This document shows, in pieces, positions 26,886-36,902 of a stretch of DNA of 64,000 bases (within the stretch, counting starts at the first letter, position 1; each line of letters begins with the position of its first letter). The DNA is from Haloquadratum walsbyi J07HQW1. GTDB taxonomy: Archaea > Halobacteriota > Halobacteria > Halobacteriales > Haloferacaceae. The DNA is taken from NCBI GenBank assembly GCA_000415965.1, contig KE356560.1, forward strand, positions 392,393 to 456,392, read 5' to 3'. The notes beneath the pieces are model-generated. The model was not told the DNA's origin, searched no databases, and saw nothing but the letters and a program-made list of their open reading frames with translations. The translations under genes were made by a program, and so were the position numbers.

Positions 26886-28055
26886 TCAAGTATCCTGAAA
26901 GAACGTCCTCAGACGGTCACCAGCGGTTGGAATCCGATCAGTGCACAGTGAAAACCGAATCCAGTCATCATATGCATCGCCGAATGCCTCCCCAGGCATA
27001 CCTGCCACGCCCGCTTCGTCGATTAGGTACTCAACGTTCTCCAGCGTACCGGGAAAGTCCTCAAATCGTGCCATGACGTAAAATGCACCTTCGGGTTCGG
27101 TATACGCAGCCCCGATTGCTTCAAGCGCGTCGGTAAATGTATCAATACGTTCGCGGATCATATCGCGGACAGATGCATAGTACGATGGCGGCGTTTTCGC
27201 CAGTGCATCACTCACAGCCCGCTGAGCCGGACGGCTTCCAGAGACGGTAACGAGCATATGCCGGGTTTGTGCAGCCTCAATAAGCTCTGTAGGAAAGACT
27301 GCATATCCAACTCGAAAGCCTGTGATTGCCATTGATTTTGAAAACCCAGAGGTAACGATGACCCGGTCGGTGTATGATGACAATGTGAGTGCGCTCTCAA
27401 AATTACCGGTGAAATCAAAGTGATCATACACTTCATCAACAATCACAAGCGCATCGACATTAGCAGCAATCGCTGCAACGTCATTGAGGGCTGCTTGATC
27501 ATAGACGGCGCCAGTTGGGTTATTTGGCGTGTTCAACACGATTGCTGCAGTCTTAGCTGAGACCGCATCTCGGATTGCATCGATGTTGAGATGACCATCC
27601 GTCCGAACGGGAACACATGTTGCTGTCGCATCAAGCATCGTTGCCTTCCCTGGATAATACGGATACACCGGGTCTGTCAAGAGAAATTCAGGGGTAATAG
27701 CATCTGCACGCTCTACCGCTCGAGCCATCGCAAGGTAGTTTGCTTCACCAGCCCCGTGAGTGATAATGATATTATCAGGGTCAATCTCCCGGCGAGCACC
27801 GATCTGCTCTCGAAGGTCGGTAAGCCCTTCACTTGGTGCGTACTGGAACTGAGCCGCGTCTGAGTCGGCATACTCGCGAAGCCCATCACGAAGTGCATCC
27901 GGGGGTTCCCAATCAGGGTTCCCCGAGACCATATCTACGACATCTCGGGTAGCATTGCTCGCATACTGCATTACCTGGAAGAAAAGTGGTTCATCATATG
28001 CGTCCATGGTCTGCTCTGTATTACTCATATCTGCATCTATATTCGAGTTTGTCAT
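26886..28055 (-). CDS. PLP-dependent aminotransferase, class I/II
   Basis: A 389-residue fold-type I aminotransferase. It shows SGNPDWEPPDALRDGL near the N-terminus, the THGAGEANYLA loop that holds the cofactor phosphate, LNTPNNPTGAVYD, VIVDEVYDHFD (the Asp that pairs with the pyridine nitrogen), and the PLP lysine in VTSGFSKSMAITGFRVGYA. A late RFSLCTD supplies the substrate-carboxylate arginine. The amino acid used cannot be read from the sequence. ATG 28055 and ATG 28028 are both possible starts; the longer frame to 28196 is not supported. It is a single gene. Confidence 0.88.
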   Translation of the reverse strand: MTNSNIDADMSNTEQTMDAYDEPLFFQVMQYASNATRDVVDMVSGNPDWEPPDALRDGLREYADSDAAQFQYAPSEGLTDLREQIGARREIDPDNIIITHGAGEANYLAMARAVERADAITPEFLLTDPVYPYYPGKATMLDATATCVPVRTDGHLNIDAIRDAVSAKTAAIVLNTPNNPTGAVYDQAALNDVAAIAANVDALVIVDEVYDHFDFTGNFESALTLSSYTDRVIVTSGFSKSMAITGFRVGYAVFPTELIEAAQTRHMLVTVSGSRPAQRAVSDALAKTPPSYYASVRDMIRERIDTFTDALEAIGAAYTEPEGAFYVMARFEDFPGTLENVEYLIDEAGVAGMPGEAFGDAYDDWIRFSLCTDRIPTAGDRLRTFFQDT

Positions 28056-28328
28056 GGAATCTGAATTAATTGCCGTCTTATATCTATGCAGACTCGATTT
28101 TGACCGAATGATTTCTGATCGAGCATTGCTCCCTCTTGTCACCCTTTCGCAATCTAATTTCAAATTCATAAGAATTGACACCTCTAAAGACGACACTCCT
28201 TGTCGATATCACCGCAGTATCTCGAGAGCGTGTCGAGAAACTGAGAAAACCCAATAGAAGCGATGGCTTCGTCAGCTTGCGGTGATCCATCATGAGTATT
28301 TTGGGTCCCCTTTCCGTATGTGGGGACA

Positions 28329-28847
28329 ATGCGCGATTTTGCTACTGATCCACCGGTCGAAGCTCGTGTTGGTGAAGCGCTTGAAGACACAGAAGCAACG
28401 GTCGCCGTTGCGGAATCTTGCACCGGTGGATTAATTGGGTCGTTGCTCACAGACATTCCAGGCGCGTCTGCGTACTTTGATCGCTCTGTTGTCACCTACT
28501 CATATGATGCAAAACTGACTGCACTTGGTGTTTCTCGGGAAGCCCTCGATGACCATGGTGCAGTATCGGAGTCCGTTGCGAGTGAGATGGCTGCTGGGAT
28601 TCGTGATACCGCTGATGTTGATTGGGGTGTTGCAACAACCGGGGTTGCTGGACCAACCGGAGGGACGGATGCTGAACCGGTCGGTGCTGCATACATTGGC
28701 ATTGCATATCAGGGTGCATGGGGAAGTAATGAGTCATATCGGAGCGTCGAACGGACTGTCTTCGATGGTCAACGGACAGCAATCAAAGAACAAATCGCTC
28801 GACGAGCACTGACATTGCTGCTTGAGTCAATCCAAGAGCGCAGATGA
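28329..28847 (+). CDS. pncC: CinA C-terminal family nicotinamide-nucleotide amidohydrolase
   Basis: A 172-residue stand-alone CinA C-terminal (PncC) domain. Such enzymes deamidate NMN to nicotinic acid mononucleotide in NAD recycling. Motifs are VAVAESCTGGLIGSLLTDIPG with the catalytic Ser region, a DRSVVTYSYDAKLTALGV block, HGAVSESVASEMAAG and TTGVAGPTGGTDAEPVG. Length is typical for a single-domain member without the N-terminal MoaB-like domain. The ATG at 28329 is chosen; a GTG three codons upstream is possible. It is divergent from the aminotransferase gene. Confidence 0.9.
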   Translation: MRDFATDPPVEARVGEALEDTEATVAVAESCTGGLIGSLLTDIPGASAYFDRSVVTYSYDAKLTALGVSREALDDHGAVSESVASEMAAGIRDTADVDWGVATTGVAGPTGGTDAEPVGAAYIGIAYQGAWGSNESYRSVERTVFDGQRTAIKEQIARRALTLLLESIQERR

Positions 28848-29353
28848 GTTCTCACGCCGGACCGTCTGAGCATTCGAGCGTTCGAGCGTATGAGCGTATG
28901 AAACCAGCTATGAGAGTAATCCATCGAACTGCGCACTCGACACGACACGGTTTGAACATGCTCACGAAATGGAACTGATGATTTTGACTACACACGAGTG
29001 ACAGCTATATTTCCAGAAGAGACCTGACAAACATACATCAATATTTGGAATCGACAACAGAATTGCTCGTCTCAGAAATTTCATCAGTAAGAGTAAGTCT
29101 ATGATTTCTACCATAGACATACGCGAGCGGCATGAGTGTAATGATTATCGTGTAGCAGTCTTATCAGTTGTTGGGACTATGATTTCTGTATCCGAAGCGG
29201 AACGCATATTCAGGTGTTCCAGATGAACTGAGGCTGCGTGTGGATTCGGAGAGAAACAGTGGCCATATTAGTAACGACTGTTCTCACAGGAGTTCAATCG
29301 ACACGCCTCAGTATCCAGAGGACTTGTACGAGTAGCCTGTAGATAAATAATCG
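28848..29353. other. Intergenic region carrying repeat copy 2
   Basis: About 500 bases between two rightward genes. The left part is plain AT-rich sequence with a GAGCGTTCGAGCGTATGAGCGTATGA-like short repeat near 28872-28898. The right part holds copy 2 of the dispersed repeat and then the promoter of the DUF457 gene. Confidence 0.5.
29163..29285 (+). repeat. Dispersed intergenic repeat, copy 2
   Basis: Aligns with the copies at 11588 and 52530. It has the ACTATGATTTCTGTAT block, GGAACGC-N8-GTGTTCC (29199-29220), a TGAACTGAG block, ATTCGGAGAGAAACAGTGG and a final AACGACTG. The stem keeps pairing through a G-U wobble where copy 3 has G-C. Confidence 0.75.
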
Positions 29354-29971
29354 ATGAATAAAGACGGACATGTCCTCAACGCGGCGCTTCTGGCTATCGG
29401 TCTTGGTGTTATCTTGACAGTGGATACGGCAATCAGTGCCGAGCGCCTCTTTACGGCAGGCGTTACTGCTGAGACATCTTCCGGCGACGACATTCAGACA
29501 CCCATTGATATTGCCGCACAACTCGGTAACTCAGTGCTTGCGTTCTCAGTCCCCGTTGTTCTTGGCGCATTGTTTCCTGATGTCGATACGGCATTTGGTC
29601 GTCACCGAAAGACGCTACACAATCTTCCCGTTTTGTTGTTGTTTATGTTGTTTCCACCGTTATTTGCCAATCTGCAATTCGTGTGGATTGGTGTTGCAAC
29701 ACATTATCTACTCGATGTCGTCGGGTCGAAACGCGGGATTGCATTATTTTATCCACTCTCAGCGACTGAATACAACCTGCCAACAGGTGTTGCAACGAGC
29801 AGCCAGTGGGCAACAACCGTCACACTCGCTGTGACTGCCGGTGAACTTGTTGTGTTATTTATTGTGCATACATACATTATCGCTCTGGATACCGCACCGA
29901 CAATCATCAACGAGACAGTGATAACTGGAGTACTGCCCCGGGTGTTACCGATGTATCTGCATATCGCCTAA
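29354..29971 (+). CDS. DUF457/YdjM-family membrane-bound metal-dependent hydrolase
   Basis: A 205-residue membrane protein with four or five hydrophobic segments. Metal-ligand-like motifs of the YdjM/DUF457 family are present: HVLNAAL at the N-terminus, LFPDVDTAFGRHRKTLHNLP near residues 73-92, and THYLLDVVGSKRGIALFYPL near 115-135. The family is predicted to be membrane-bound metal-dependent hydrolases; some members respond to the SOS regulon in bacteria, which need not apply here. The ATG at 29354 is the first of the frame. It stands alone. Confidence 0.8.
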   Translation: MNKDGHVLNAALLAIGLGVILTVDTAISAERLFTAGVTAETSSGDDIQTPIDIAAQLGNSVLAFSVPVVLGALFPDVDTAFGRHRKTLHNLPVLLLFMLFPPLFANLQFVWIGVATHYLLDVVGSKRGIALFYPLSATEYNLPTGVATSSQWATTVTLAVTAGELVVLFIVHTYIIALDTAPTIINETVITGVLPRVLPMYLHIA

Positions 29972-30045
29972 GGAGAAAACTATACGACGCTTTCAGATTC
30001 TTTCCAGAAGAACTCGAAGTTATCCCTTATTGATACCGTATGATC

Positions 30046-30852
30046 TTAATACTCTGCGACATCATCGTATTGTCCATTATAGGCGATATGCTGCGGATGA
30101 GTAGGCTCCATACCCGATAAAAACAGTCGGTCAAGCTTTTTCCAGGAATTCTCATATATGAGATGAGCAAACTCAGCGAGTTCATGAGCAGTGTACATCA
30201 ACCCGCGTTCATGATACACACGACGGGAGACTCCTGATTTGAGCGCTTCGACAAGATCTGCTTCAGAGTTAATTGCACAATCAAAGGCTGTCCAGACGCG
30301 ACCAACGCTTCCGGGAAGGTGAGCATATGAGGATCCAAATGAGTGATGATTTGTCTCGGCGATGAGAGAGATACCACGGGTGTTCGCCCATCCTGGAGAC
30401 TTAAAATTATACACCTCGACTGCATCAATTGCGTCAGCGTGCGCTTGAATATCTGACTCGCTACAACTGACATTCATGAACTCTGGATGTGGAATCAGTG
30501 TGGCTGCGTCTTGTCGATCCAGGGCATCCAGCGCACCGGTAAGTGAAATAAAATCAGGAACGGGCTGATCAAGCCCAATTGCGAGTATGTGTCGACGAGT
30601 CTGCCAACTACCGGTGAAAATCTCTCGAGCGGGAATAACGAGAAGTTCCTCATCAGAGAACTGAGCTGCGCGCGAGCGAATCTCATCAAATCGTGTGAAA
30701 TGTGGTGCATACACAATCACATCAATGCCGCGTGCTTTTGCACAGGCGACGACCTCGTCGGATAACACCTTGACATGGAGGTCAACCCGTGTCGATGCGG
30801 TCGTCTCAGTCACGTCACTGTCTCTGTGTGGTGTGAGGTTAGCAGTTACCAT
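30046..30852 (-). CDS. PHP-domain phosphoesterase-like protein
   Basis: A 268-residue protein with the PHP metal-binding fold. It has VDLHVKVLSDEVVACAKARG (DLHVK in place of the usual DLHxHT), YAPHFTRFDE, VIPAREIFTG, LIPHPEFMNV and SFGSSYAHLPG, which carry most expected metal ligands. The closing region AEFAHLIYENSWKKLDRLF is a haloarchaeal family hallmark. The missing second histidine of the first motif suggests altered metal binding or a different substrate. The start ATG at 30852 begins MVTANLTPH, and an Asp/Thr stretch precedes the core. It is a single gene; the function is unknown. Confidence 0.8.
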   Translation of the reverse strand: MVTANLTPHRDSDVTETTASTRVDLHVKVLSDEVVACAKARGIDVIVYAPHFTRFDEIRSRAAQFSDEELLVIPAREIFTGSWQTRRHILAIGLDQPVPDFISLTGALDALDRQDAATLIPHPEFMNVSCSESDIQAHADAIDAVEVYNFKSPGWANTRGISLIAETNHHSFGSSYAHLPGSVGRVWTAFDCAINSEADLVEALKSGVSRRVYHERGLMYTAHELAEFAHLIYENSWKKLDRLFLSGMEPTHPQHIAYNGQYDDVAEY

Positions 30853-31197
30853 TTGAGACGATTCATCTCATATATCTTATACTCAGATTCGGCTGATGTG
30901 CCGTGTTGAGACACCAACATATCTGTACTCTGTTGACATATATTCCGCTCAATATCACATCCTAACCTCATCGGTGTCATGCGGACCGCATGTTCTCTGG
31001 CACACATCGGTTTCAGATTTGGTTATCGGTTGCAGCATAACGGTTTGAAAACGTATGACTAGTCTGTGAGACCTCAAGCAACATCGCTGCTTCACATACA
31101 CATTGTAGACCGTTGAAAACAAGATATCGATAGTCTCAGTGAGTATGGTTAATCAGGGAATACGGTAATCGCGGACGTCAGCTGATGACACTTGATG
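30853..31197. other. Intergenic region without clear features
   Basis: About 345 bases between the PHP gene start and the end of spt5. AT-rich, with no reading frame, repeat copy or RNA that I could support. Confidence 0.4.
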
Positions 31198-31650
31198 TCA
31201 TCGTTCGTCACTGTCAAGGACACGAATCTGATCTCCACGGACTGTGACCGGAATGGGGACAGTCGCCTCATACAATTCAACAGTTACTTGATCTTTTGTC
31301 TCATCAATTCGTTGCACTCGGGCTTTCTCACCTTTGAACGGTCCAGCAATCAACTCGACAATGTCACCTTCAGCAATCCCCTCGACATCTGGCGTTGGCG
31401 AGAGGAAGTGCTCAACTTCTGCGATTGTTGACTTCCCGGCTTGACCACCACTCTTGACTAATCCCCGTGCATGTGGGATTTCCTCAAGTACTCGTGAGAT
31501 GGCTGCATTTGAGTCCGATTCAACCATTACATAACTTGTCAGTGAGTCTGGCGCTAATACGGCGTGTATGTCCGGATCCTCCCGGGTCGCAATCATATCA
31601 GCAACGGTTCGTTCTTGACTTGCAGTCGTTTTGACAGCGAAGATTGACAT
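31198..31650 (-). CDS. spt5: Transcription elongation factor Spt5
   Basis: A 150-residue archaeal Spt5 (NusG homologue) that, with Spt4, clamps RNA polymerase for processive elongation. The NGN domain covers residues 1-85 ([46 protein letters not shown]). The KOW domain follows ([22 protein letters not shown]) at about 92-145. Length is typical. It lies 6 bases after secE, the common archaeal secE-spt5 pairing, so it shares the secE promoter. Confidence 0.95.
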   Translation of the reverse strand: MSIFAVKTTASQERTVADMIATREDPDIHAVLAPDSLTSYVMVESDSNAAISRVLEEIPHARGLVKSGGQAGKSTIAEVEHFLSPTPDVEGIAEGDIVELIAGPFKGEKARVQRIDETKDQVTVELYEATVPIPVTVRGDQIRVLDSDER

Positions 31651-31656
31651 ATTAGA

Positions 31657-31830
31657 TCAAACACCTCCAGGGAGCAGCGTCATTATGGCGAAAATGAGAA
31701 ATCCAAGAAACCCAACGAGCACAATTCCCGCACCAGCAATCAGTCCAATCTGAGAAAATTCATTCCATGATGGGGTGCTTGCGAGTTTCAACACCCGGAC
31801 ATAACTACTTAACTCAAGTTTGACATCCAT
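31657..31830 (-). CDS. secE: Protein translocase subunit SecE
   Basis: A 57-residue protein (MDVKLELSSYVRVLKLASTP at the N-terminus). An amphipathic N-terminal helix contains the conserved TPSWNEFSQIG hinge, and a single membrane helix (GLIAGAGIVLVGFLGFLIFA) follows. This is the archaeal SecE/Sec61-gamma layout: SecE clamps the SecY channel. It is identified by this pattern and by its place directly before spt5, with ftsZ1 farther upstream, an order common in haloarchaea. Confidence 0.93.
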   Translation of the reverse strand: MDVKLELSSYVRVLKLASTPSWNEFSQIGLIAGAGIVLVGFLGFLIFAIMTLLPGGV

Positions 31831-32271
31831 TGTTAATAAATACGTATCTGACCGAGGGTCTTCTATCTTTCTACAGAAAAGAGATTACGTTACACTGAGA
31901 CGTACATGTGGATCTGTGTATGACCGTGAGACCGCTCACAGCTAACTGAGTATAGCCGCTCAACGCACTGTGGTGTGTAAGCTACCTGATTTCTCTTTGA
32001 TGCACTCATCTGCACCGGCAAGACATGCTCTGTCATTTGCGAGTCCATGTTTGTGGATCCTCAGTGAAACATGCACACCGTCACGTCTCGTTCTTTGAGC
32101 ATCCTGAGTCAGTGGTTAGCCTTGGTCATAGTCCACTCGGTGTCCGTTTTATTCACAGTTGTAACCACAGCCATCGCCACCGCCACAGCAGAATCCATAG
32201 CGTATCCGATTCGTCCCGCTCATAACACTCAATACCGCCTCAGTTATGTTGAATCCTGATTCGAACGGTGG
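31831..32271. other. Gap between ftsZ1 and secE
   Basis: About 440 bases separate ftsZ1 from secE, although the two are often adjacent in haloarchaea. No gene or RNA is evident. An ATTTATTA stretch just upstream of secE is a possible TATA box, so secE-spt5 probably has its own promoter here. Confidence 0.45.
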
Positions 32272-33573
32272 TTATTCGATCAAATCAGCGTCTTCATCTG
32301 GGAACGGCACGTCAGTCCGAGCAGTCGTGTCAGTTTCATCTGCATCGGCGCTTTCAGCGGTGCTCACACCACGACGACCATCACCATCAGTATCGACGCG
32401 TACCCCCTCAGTGCTATGTTGCGCATTTGATTGTTCGGCGGTGTCAGATGTGCCGTATATTTGCGGCGACTCAACGCCAGTCACAACAATCATTGTTCGC
32501 ATTGTTCCATCAAGATCCTCATCGACCGATGTCCCCCAAATAATTCGTGCATCGGGATGAATCCGGTTGTATATTTCCTCAACAACGCCTTCAGCCTCTT
32601 CAATACTCATATCCGATCCACCAGTGACGTTTACGAGTGCTGAGTTTGCACTTGAAATATCGACATCAAGCAATGGTGACCGAAGGGCGCTTTTGACCGA
32701 GTCCTGTGCTTTCGCTTCTGAATCAGACTCACCAAGTCCGATCATCGCAACCCCACCACGCTGCATAATTGTTTTCACATCCGCAAAGTCGAGATTGACA
32801 AGCCCTGGCTTTGTAATGAGCTCTGTAATCCCTTTGACAGAACGCATAAGAACCTCATCAGAGACTTTGAACGCCTGTCTGACAGGGAGTTTCCCGACGG
32901 CATCCAAGAGCCGATCATTTGGGACGACAATCACGGTATCAGCGACATCGCGAAGTCGTTCGAGACCTGCCTCAGCGTTTGTCCGCCGTACTTCACCCTC
33001 AGCGGTAAACGGTGTTGTCACAATAGCGATTGTGAGAGCATTTGATTCACGAGCTGCTTTGGCAACGACCGGTGCTGAACCAGTACCGGTACCACCTCCA
33101 AGACCAGCAGTGACAAAGACCATATCTGATCCCTCAATCGCAGTGTAAATCTCCTCTTGTGATTCGATTGCTGCTTCTTCACCAACCTGCGGGAGTGAGC
33201 CTGCCCCACGACCCTGGGTTTTCTGCTCACCCATGAGGATTTTTGTATCCGATTCAATCTCAACAAGATGCTGAACATCAGTATTTGCAGCGACAAGTGT
33301 TGCTCCTTCAATCCCCTCCTGATGCATCCGGTCAACGGTATTTCCCCCGGCTCCACCGCAACCAACGACAGTAATGTCGGTCTGGAGATCCTCAAGAACA
33401 TCTTTGAGTTCATCATCAGTCATTGTCCCGCTCTGTGAGAGCCCGTCGTCGGTCGCACCCGTGTCGGTAGTCGATTCAGACTCGGGCTCGGCCTCGACCG
33501 CGGCTCCGTCGACGGCGTCCCCACCTCCTGTTGTTTCAGCTTCGTCTATTGCGTCGTCGACGATGGAGTCCAT
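32272..33573 (-). CDS. ftsZ1: Cell division protein FtsZ1
   Basis: A 433-residue tubulin-like GTPase that assembles the division ring. The N-terminus [13 protein letters not shown] and a 50-residue acidic spacer are typical of haloarchaeal FtsZ1. The GTP-binding core has [24 protein letters not shown] and the tubulin signature [15 protein letters not shown] near residue 160. The T7 loop region is [11 protein letters not shown]. The C-terminal tail is a long acidic disordered stretch ending in [10 protein letters not shown]. The ATG at 33573 is used rather than the upstream frame to 33597. It is followed by secE and spt5. Confidence 0.95.
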   Translation of the reverse strand: MDSIVDDAIDEAETTGGGDAVDGAAVEAEPESESTTDTGATDDGLSQSGTMTDDELKDVLEDLQTDITVVGCGGAGGNTVDRMHQEGIEGATLVAANTDVQHLVEIESDTKILMGEQKTQGRGAGSLPQVGEEAAIESQEEIYTAIEGSDMVFVTAGLGGGTGTGSAPVVAKAARESNALTIAIVTTPFTAEGEVRRTNAEAGLERLRDVADTVIVVPNDRLLDAVGKLPVRQAFKVSDEVLMRSVKGITELITKPGLVNLDFADVKTIMQRGGVAMIGLGESDSEAKAQDSVKSALRSPLLDVDISSANSALVNVTGGSDMSIEEAEGVVEEIYNRIHPDARIIWGTSVDEDLDGTMRTMIVVTGVESPQIYGTSDTAEQSNAQHSTEGVRVDTDGDGRRGVSTAESADADETDTTARTDVPFPDEDADLIE

Positions 33574-34076
33574 AATATAACCGTTCGTATCAAACACAGC
33601 TTAATTATCTTTCCCCCTAGCGTCAGACAGACGGCTGACGCAAATAACTACACAAATGACATTTCATCCGTCCCCGGATATTGAATCATCATAATTGCAT
33701 CTGTCTCCAGACGCGTAGCCGTCATGATGGGCGAATATACTATGATTCATTATCACAAACTCACAGCACTCACGCGCACTCGAACAGTCTGATAGTCTGA
33801 TTAATCAATTGTTGTGTCTGTTATATTTCTGCGCCTGACCGGCGGAGAGTATCATAAGCAGAAGATACGGTAATTGTACGGAGCGTGGTTGTTCTCTTCA
33901 CCTCGCTCGGTACATTTGACATCGTAGAGCAATCGGGTCTGTGGGATTATCTCTCATCGACTGTCCGATGATATCTGACAGTTCTATCGAAGTGCAGATG
34001 CGAATTTCCGCGGAATTCATCATTGGAGATATCGGCTATGTACCGGCTGAGGGGGCGACGTCGATAATACTGATGA
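33574..34076. other. Intergenic region upstream of ftsZ1
   Basis: About 500 bases between dtdA and ftsZ1. It must contain the ftsZ1 promoter. A short rightward open stretch (33941-34144) lies mostly here but lacks coding character. No repeats noted. Confidence 0.4.
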
Positions 34077-35591
34077 CTATGATGGAATCGAGAAAATGGG
34101 AAATGTTTCTGTCTCCGTCGTGTGGACTGCCTCTGGGTCAATAGTTCGTCCGGCGATTGTCACCGATTCACCAGCAGCAAGTCGACCGAATGCCGGACCC
34201 TCAGGAACATCCAGTGTCGTCGCCTTTTCTGGATCAAACGCCTGATGAGTCACGCGGAGCATCCCATCGGTCCGTTCAACTTGATTATATTTTGATTCAA
34301 GAATATCCATCAGCGCATGAATCATCGACTCAACCGAGAGAGGGTCAGCAACAATCATACGCCCAGTTGGTCTTGTTCCACCCTCAGTTGTCTCAAACGC
34401 GAGTGTGTGCTCAGAGAAAATCTCACTCGTCGTCTCAACATCAATTCCGGCAGTCGTCTCAATGAGTGGTGTCGGAAACGATAGGACCGCGGCATCAATA
34501 TCCGAATCAATCCACGCTGTTACGTTTTGATCATCAGTGTTGTTCTTCGACTCCATTCTTTCTGCACTGACAGTGTCATCAGTTCCAGTATTGAATGCAT
34601 CTTGCAACTGAGCCATTTCATCCGTGTCATCATCGATGCGTATCTCAGTGATAGTAAATTCATCAGATGTCGCAGGATCATATTCTGTTGCAGGAGTTCC
34701 AAGACGAAGCCCCGATGATATCGGAACGAGCGCATCCTCAAGCGCGTTGACCATCGCGCGAGAGACGCCGGTTGTCTCCCGAAGCCATGTCTCCTCGACA
34801 ACGCGAATACCGGATTCTCGAATTATCTCCGTCAGTTCTGGGCGATTATCAGCGACCAGTGCGACATCTGCATCTGATGCGGTCACTGCGCGATTGATAC
34901 TATCACGATTCGCTGCTGGTGCACCCATCGAATCCAGTGCCCAATCAGCACCGATATGACCAACAACCCAGTCTGTCTCTCGGATAATACGCTCAAATCG
35001 CGGCGCATAGTGTCCACCACCAAACCCAATCACGGTTCGGTTCGGATCGATGTCAGTCAGGTCTTGCTCATTGGAGAGTGTAAGAATAGCCTGTGCGACC
35101 GCATGTGCCCCAGCAGGGTCATTCCACTCTGTTTCACTGCTTCCAAGTTCAACAAAAAGCGATGGTGCACCGACAGTCGTTGGTCCGTGATGTGTACACT
35201 CAATGCCAACATCATATTGAGACGGAGCATATTGATCAAATGCCTCAAGCAGTGTCTGCTGTATCATCGGACAAGCCTGTGCAAATGAACCGGCTTCGCC
35301 ACCATACTCTGCCGGACCAAAATTACCAGTAAAGTGTGTGGTCAAAAGCGGTCCTGTGTCGCCACTGTGTCGTGAGAGAAATGCAATAACTTGTGGTGAT
35401 GTCGAGAATAATTCGGACGCATCCTCGATTTCGAGATGCCACTCATCAACAGTACGCATCTCAAATATATCATATTGTTCATATTTGTCGCCAGCAGCAT
35501 CACAGTGAGACTCCCACGTAACGAGTTCATGAAGCTGATCACTAATTGCAACAGAGGCAGTATCAGCACTGCTCACGACAAGACCAATCAC
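34077..35591 (-). CDS. dtdA: D-aminoacyl-tRNA deacylase, archaeal type
   Basis: A 504-residue enzyme of the DtdA (DTD2/GEK1) family that removes D-amino acids wrongly attached to tRNA. Conserved parts include FLSRHSGDTGPLLTTHFTGNFG near residue 70, IECTHHGPTTVGAPSLFVELGS near 130, GFGGGHYAPRFERI near 190 and GHIGADWALD. The C-terminal 200 residues, with the EDALVPISSGLRLGTP block and a Thr/Asp-rich middle, form the extended haloarchaeal form. The very C-terminus overlaps a weak rightward frame that I ignore. Start ATG 35591 (MIGLVVSSAD) fits the family. Confidence 0.92.
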   Translation of the reverse strand: MIGLVVSSADTASVAISDQLHELVTWESHCDAAGDKYEQYDIFEMRTVDEWHLEIEDASELFSTSPQVIAFLSRHSGDTGPLLTTHFTGNFGPAEYGGEAGSFAQACPMIQQTLLEAFDQYAPSQYDVGIECTHHGPTTVGAPSLFVELGSSETEWNDPAGAHAVAQAILTLSNEQDLTDIDPNRTVIGFGGGHYAPRFERIIRETDWVVGHIGADWALDSMGAPAANRDSINRAVTASDADVALVADNRPELTEIIRESGIRVVEETWLRETTGVSRAMVNALEDALVPISSGLRLGTPATEYDPATSDEFTITEIRIDDDTDEMAQLQDAFNTGTDDTVSAERMESKNNTDDQNVTAWIDSDIDAAVLSFPTPLIETTAGIDVETTSEIFSEHTLAFETTEGGTRPTGRMIVADPLSVESMIHALMDILESKYNQVERTDGMLRVTHQAFDPEKATTLDVPEGPAFGRLAAGESVTIAGRTIDPEAVHTTETETFPIFSIPS

Positions 35592-35786
35592 AGAGGATAT
35601 TCGATGACAGGAAAGTAAAATTCATCGAATGAACTCACATGGCATGGGTCAGCGGAGAATCAATTCAGACGAGGTTTCATTCTCATCTATGAAAGCTATC
35701 AGGGCTACTTTGTGTGCTTCGATGACGTGGGAGTGAGGAAAGAGCCACAGTGAGTGGGCGATAGCGCTGAGACAACACAGAGCATC

Positions 35787-35823
35787 CAGAGATAGAGATA
35801 GAGACAGAGACAGAGACAGAAAC
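35787..35823. repeat. GAGATA/GAGACA short tandem repeat
   Basis: About six units of the hexamer GAGATA or GAGACA, just upstream of aroE (from about 35791). It is the same type of simple repeat that underlies the Asp/Thr-rich insertions in coding regions here. Confidence 0.7.
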
Positions 35824-35856
35824 TGTATTCATGCGAGCACAGAAGACCACATAGAA

Positions 35857-36675
35857 ATGGATGTCTACGGATTACTTGGAAATCCAGTTGAGCACTCACT
35901 ATCACCACCGATGCATGAGGCGGCATATGATGCACGGGAAATCGACGCTCGATATGTGACGTTTGAGCCAACAGAAGATGCGCTTAAGACTGCGATTGAC
36001 GGTGCTGCTGCGCTTGATATTTCCGGTGTCAACGTCACGATTCCATTCAAACAGACTGCACTCGAACACACGAATCCCGATGACATTGCTCGCGAAGTTG
36101 GTGCGGTAAATACAATTGAGTTCCTCGACGGCGAGATGCCGCGCGGATACAACACTGATGTTGCAGGTGTTAAGCGGGCATTTCACCATCATAATATTAC
36201 GATAGATGGATGCGATGCTGTCGTCGTTGGAGCGGGAGGTGCTGGGCGGGCTGCTGCCTTCGCACTTGCTGATGCCGGTGCAGATGTTCATATCGCGAAT
36301 CGAACTGTCGAGCGTGCTGAGACAGTCGCTGCGGATATTGGCAAACGAGCAACTGCTGGCGGGCTTGAAACGCGTGATCTTATTTCTGATGCGGATATAT
36401 TGCTCAATGCAACGAGCGTCGGGATGGAACCAGACAGTAACAAAACTCCGGTCCCACAGTCGTATTTACACGGTGGACTAGTCGTGCTTGATGCGGTATA
36501 TACCCCCATTGAAACCCGATTGCTCCGTGAGGCTGCCGAGGTTGGCGCAACAACAATCGATGGAGCATGGATGCTTTTATATCAAGGTGTTGTTGCATTC
36601 GAGATCTGGACTGGACAGGACGCACCAATTCAGAGCATGAACACTGCGCTGAGAGCAGAGCTCGCGGAGATGTGA
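35857..36675 (+). CDS. aroE: Shikimate dehydrogenase
   Basis: A 272-residue NADPH-dependent enzyme that reduces 3-dehydroshikimate to shikimate in aromatic amino acid synthesis. It has the substrate motif [18 protein letters not shown], the catalytic lysine in [17 protein letters not shown], the NADP loop [17 protein letters not shown] followed by ANRTVERAE, and the closing [12 protein letters not shown]. All expected sites are present and length is normal. ATG 35857 is the first start after the hexamer repeat. It is not in an obvious aro operon. Confidence 0.95.
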   Translation: MDVYGLLGNPVEHSLSPPMHEAAYDAREIDARYVTFEPTEDALKTAIDGAAALDISGVNVTIPFKQTALEHTNPDDIAREVGAVNTIEFLDGEMPRGYNTDVAGVKRAFHHHNITIDGCDAVVVGAGGAGRAAAFALADAGADVHIANRTVERAETVAADIGKRATAGGLETRDLISDADILLNATSVGMEPDSNKTPVPQSYLHGGLVVLDAVYTPIETRLLREAAEVGATTIDGAWMLLYQGVVAFEIWTGQDAPIQSMNTALRAELAEM

Positions 36676-36902
36676 CAACATATCTCCATGCTATAGCAAC
36701 ACTCTCCGACGGCTTCGTTATTGAAACCTTCTCGTGAGGACTGCTGCACATTCTTGATCGGGAGTATGATGCTTTCCAGACACAACTGCGCTCGCTATAT
36801 CCGATTACCAGAGAGCGCAGCCTGTATTCGATGTCAGAGAACTATAAGTATCTCACTCGGCTGAGGATTTGTTTAAATACATACCAGACATACCAGACAG
36901 AT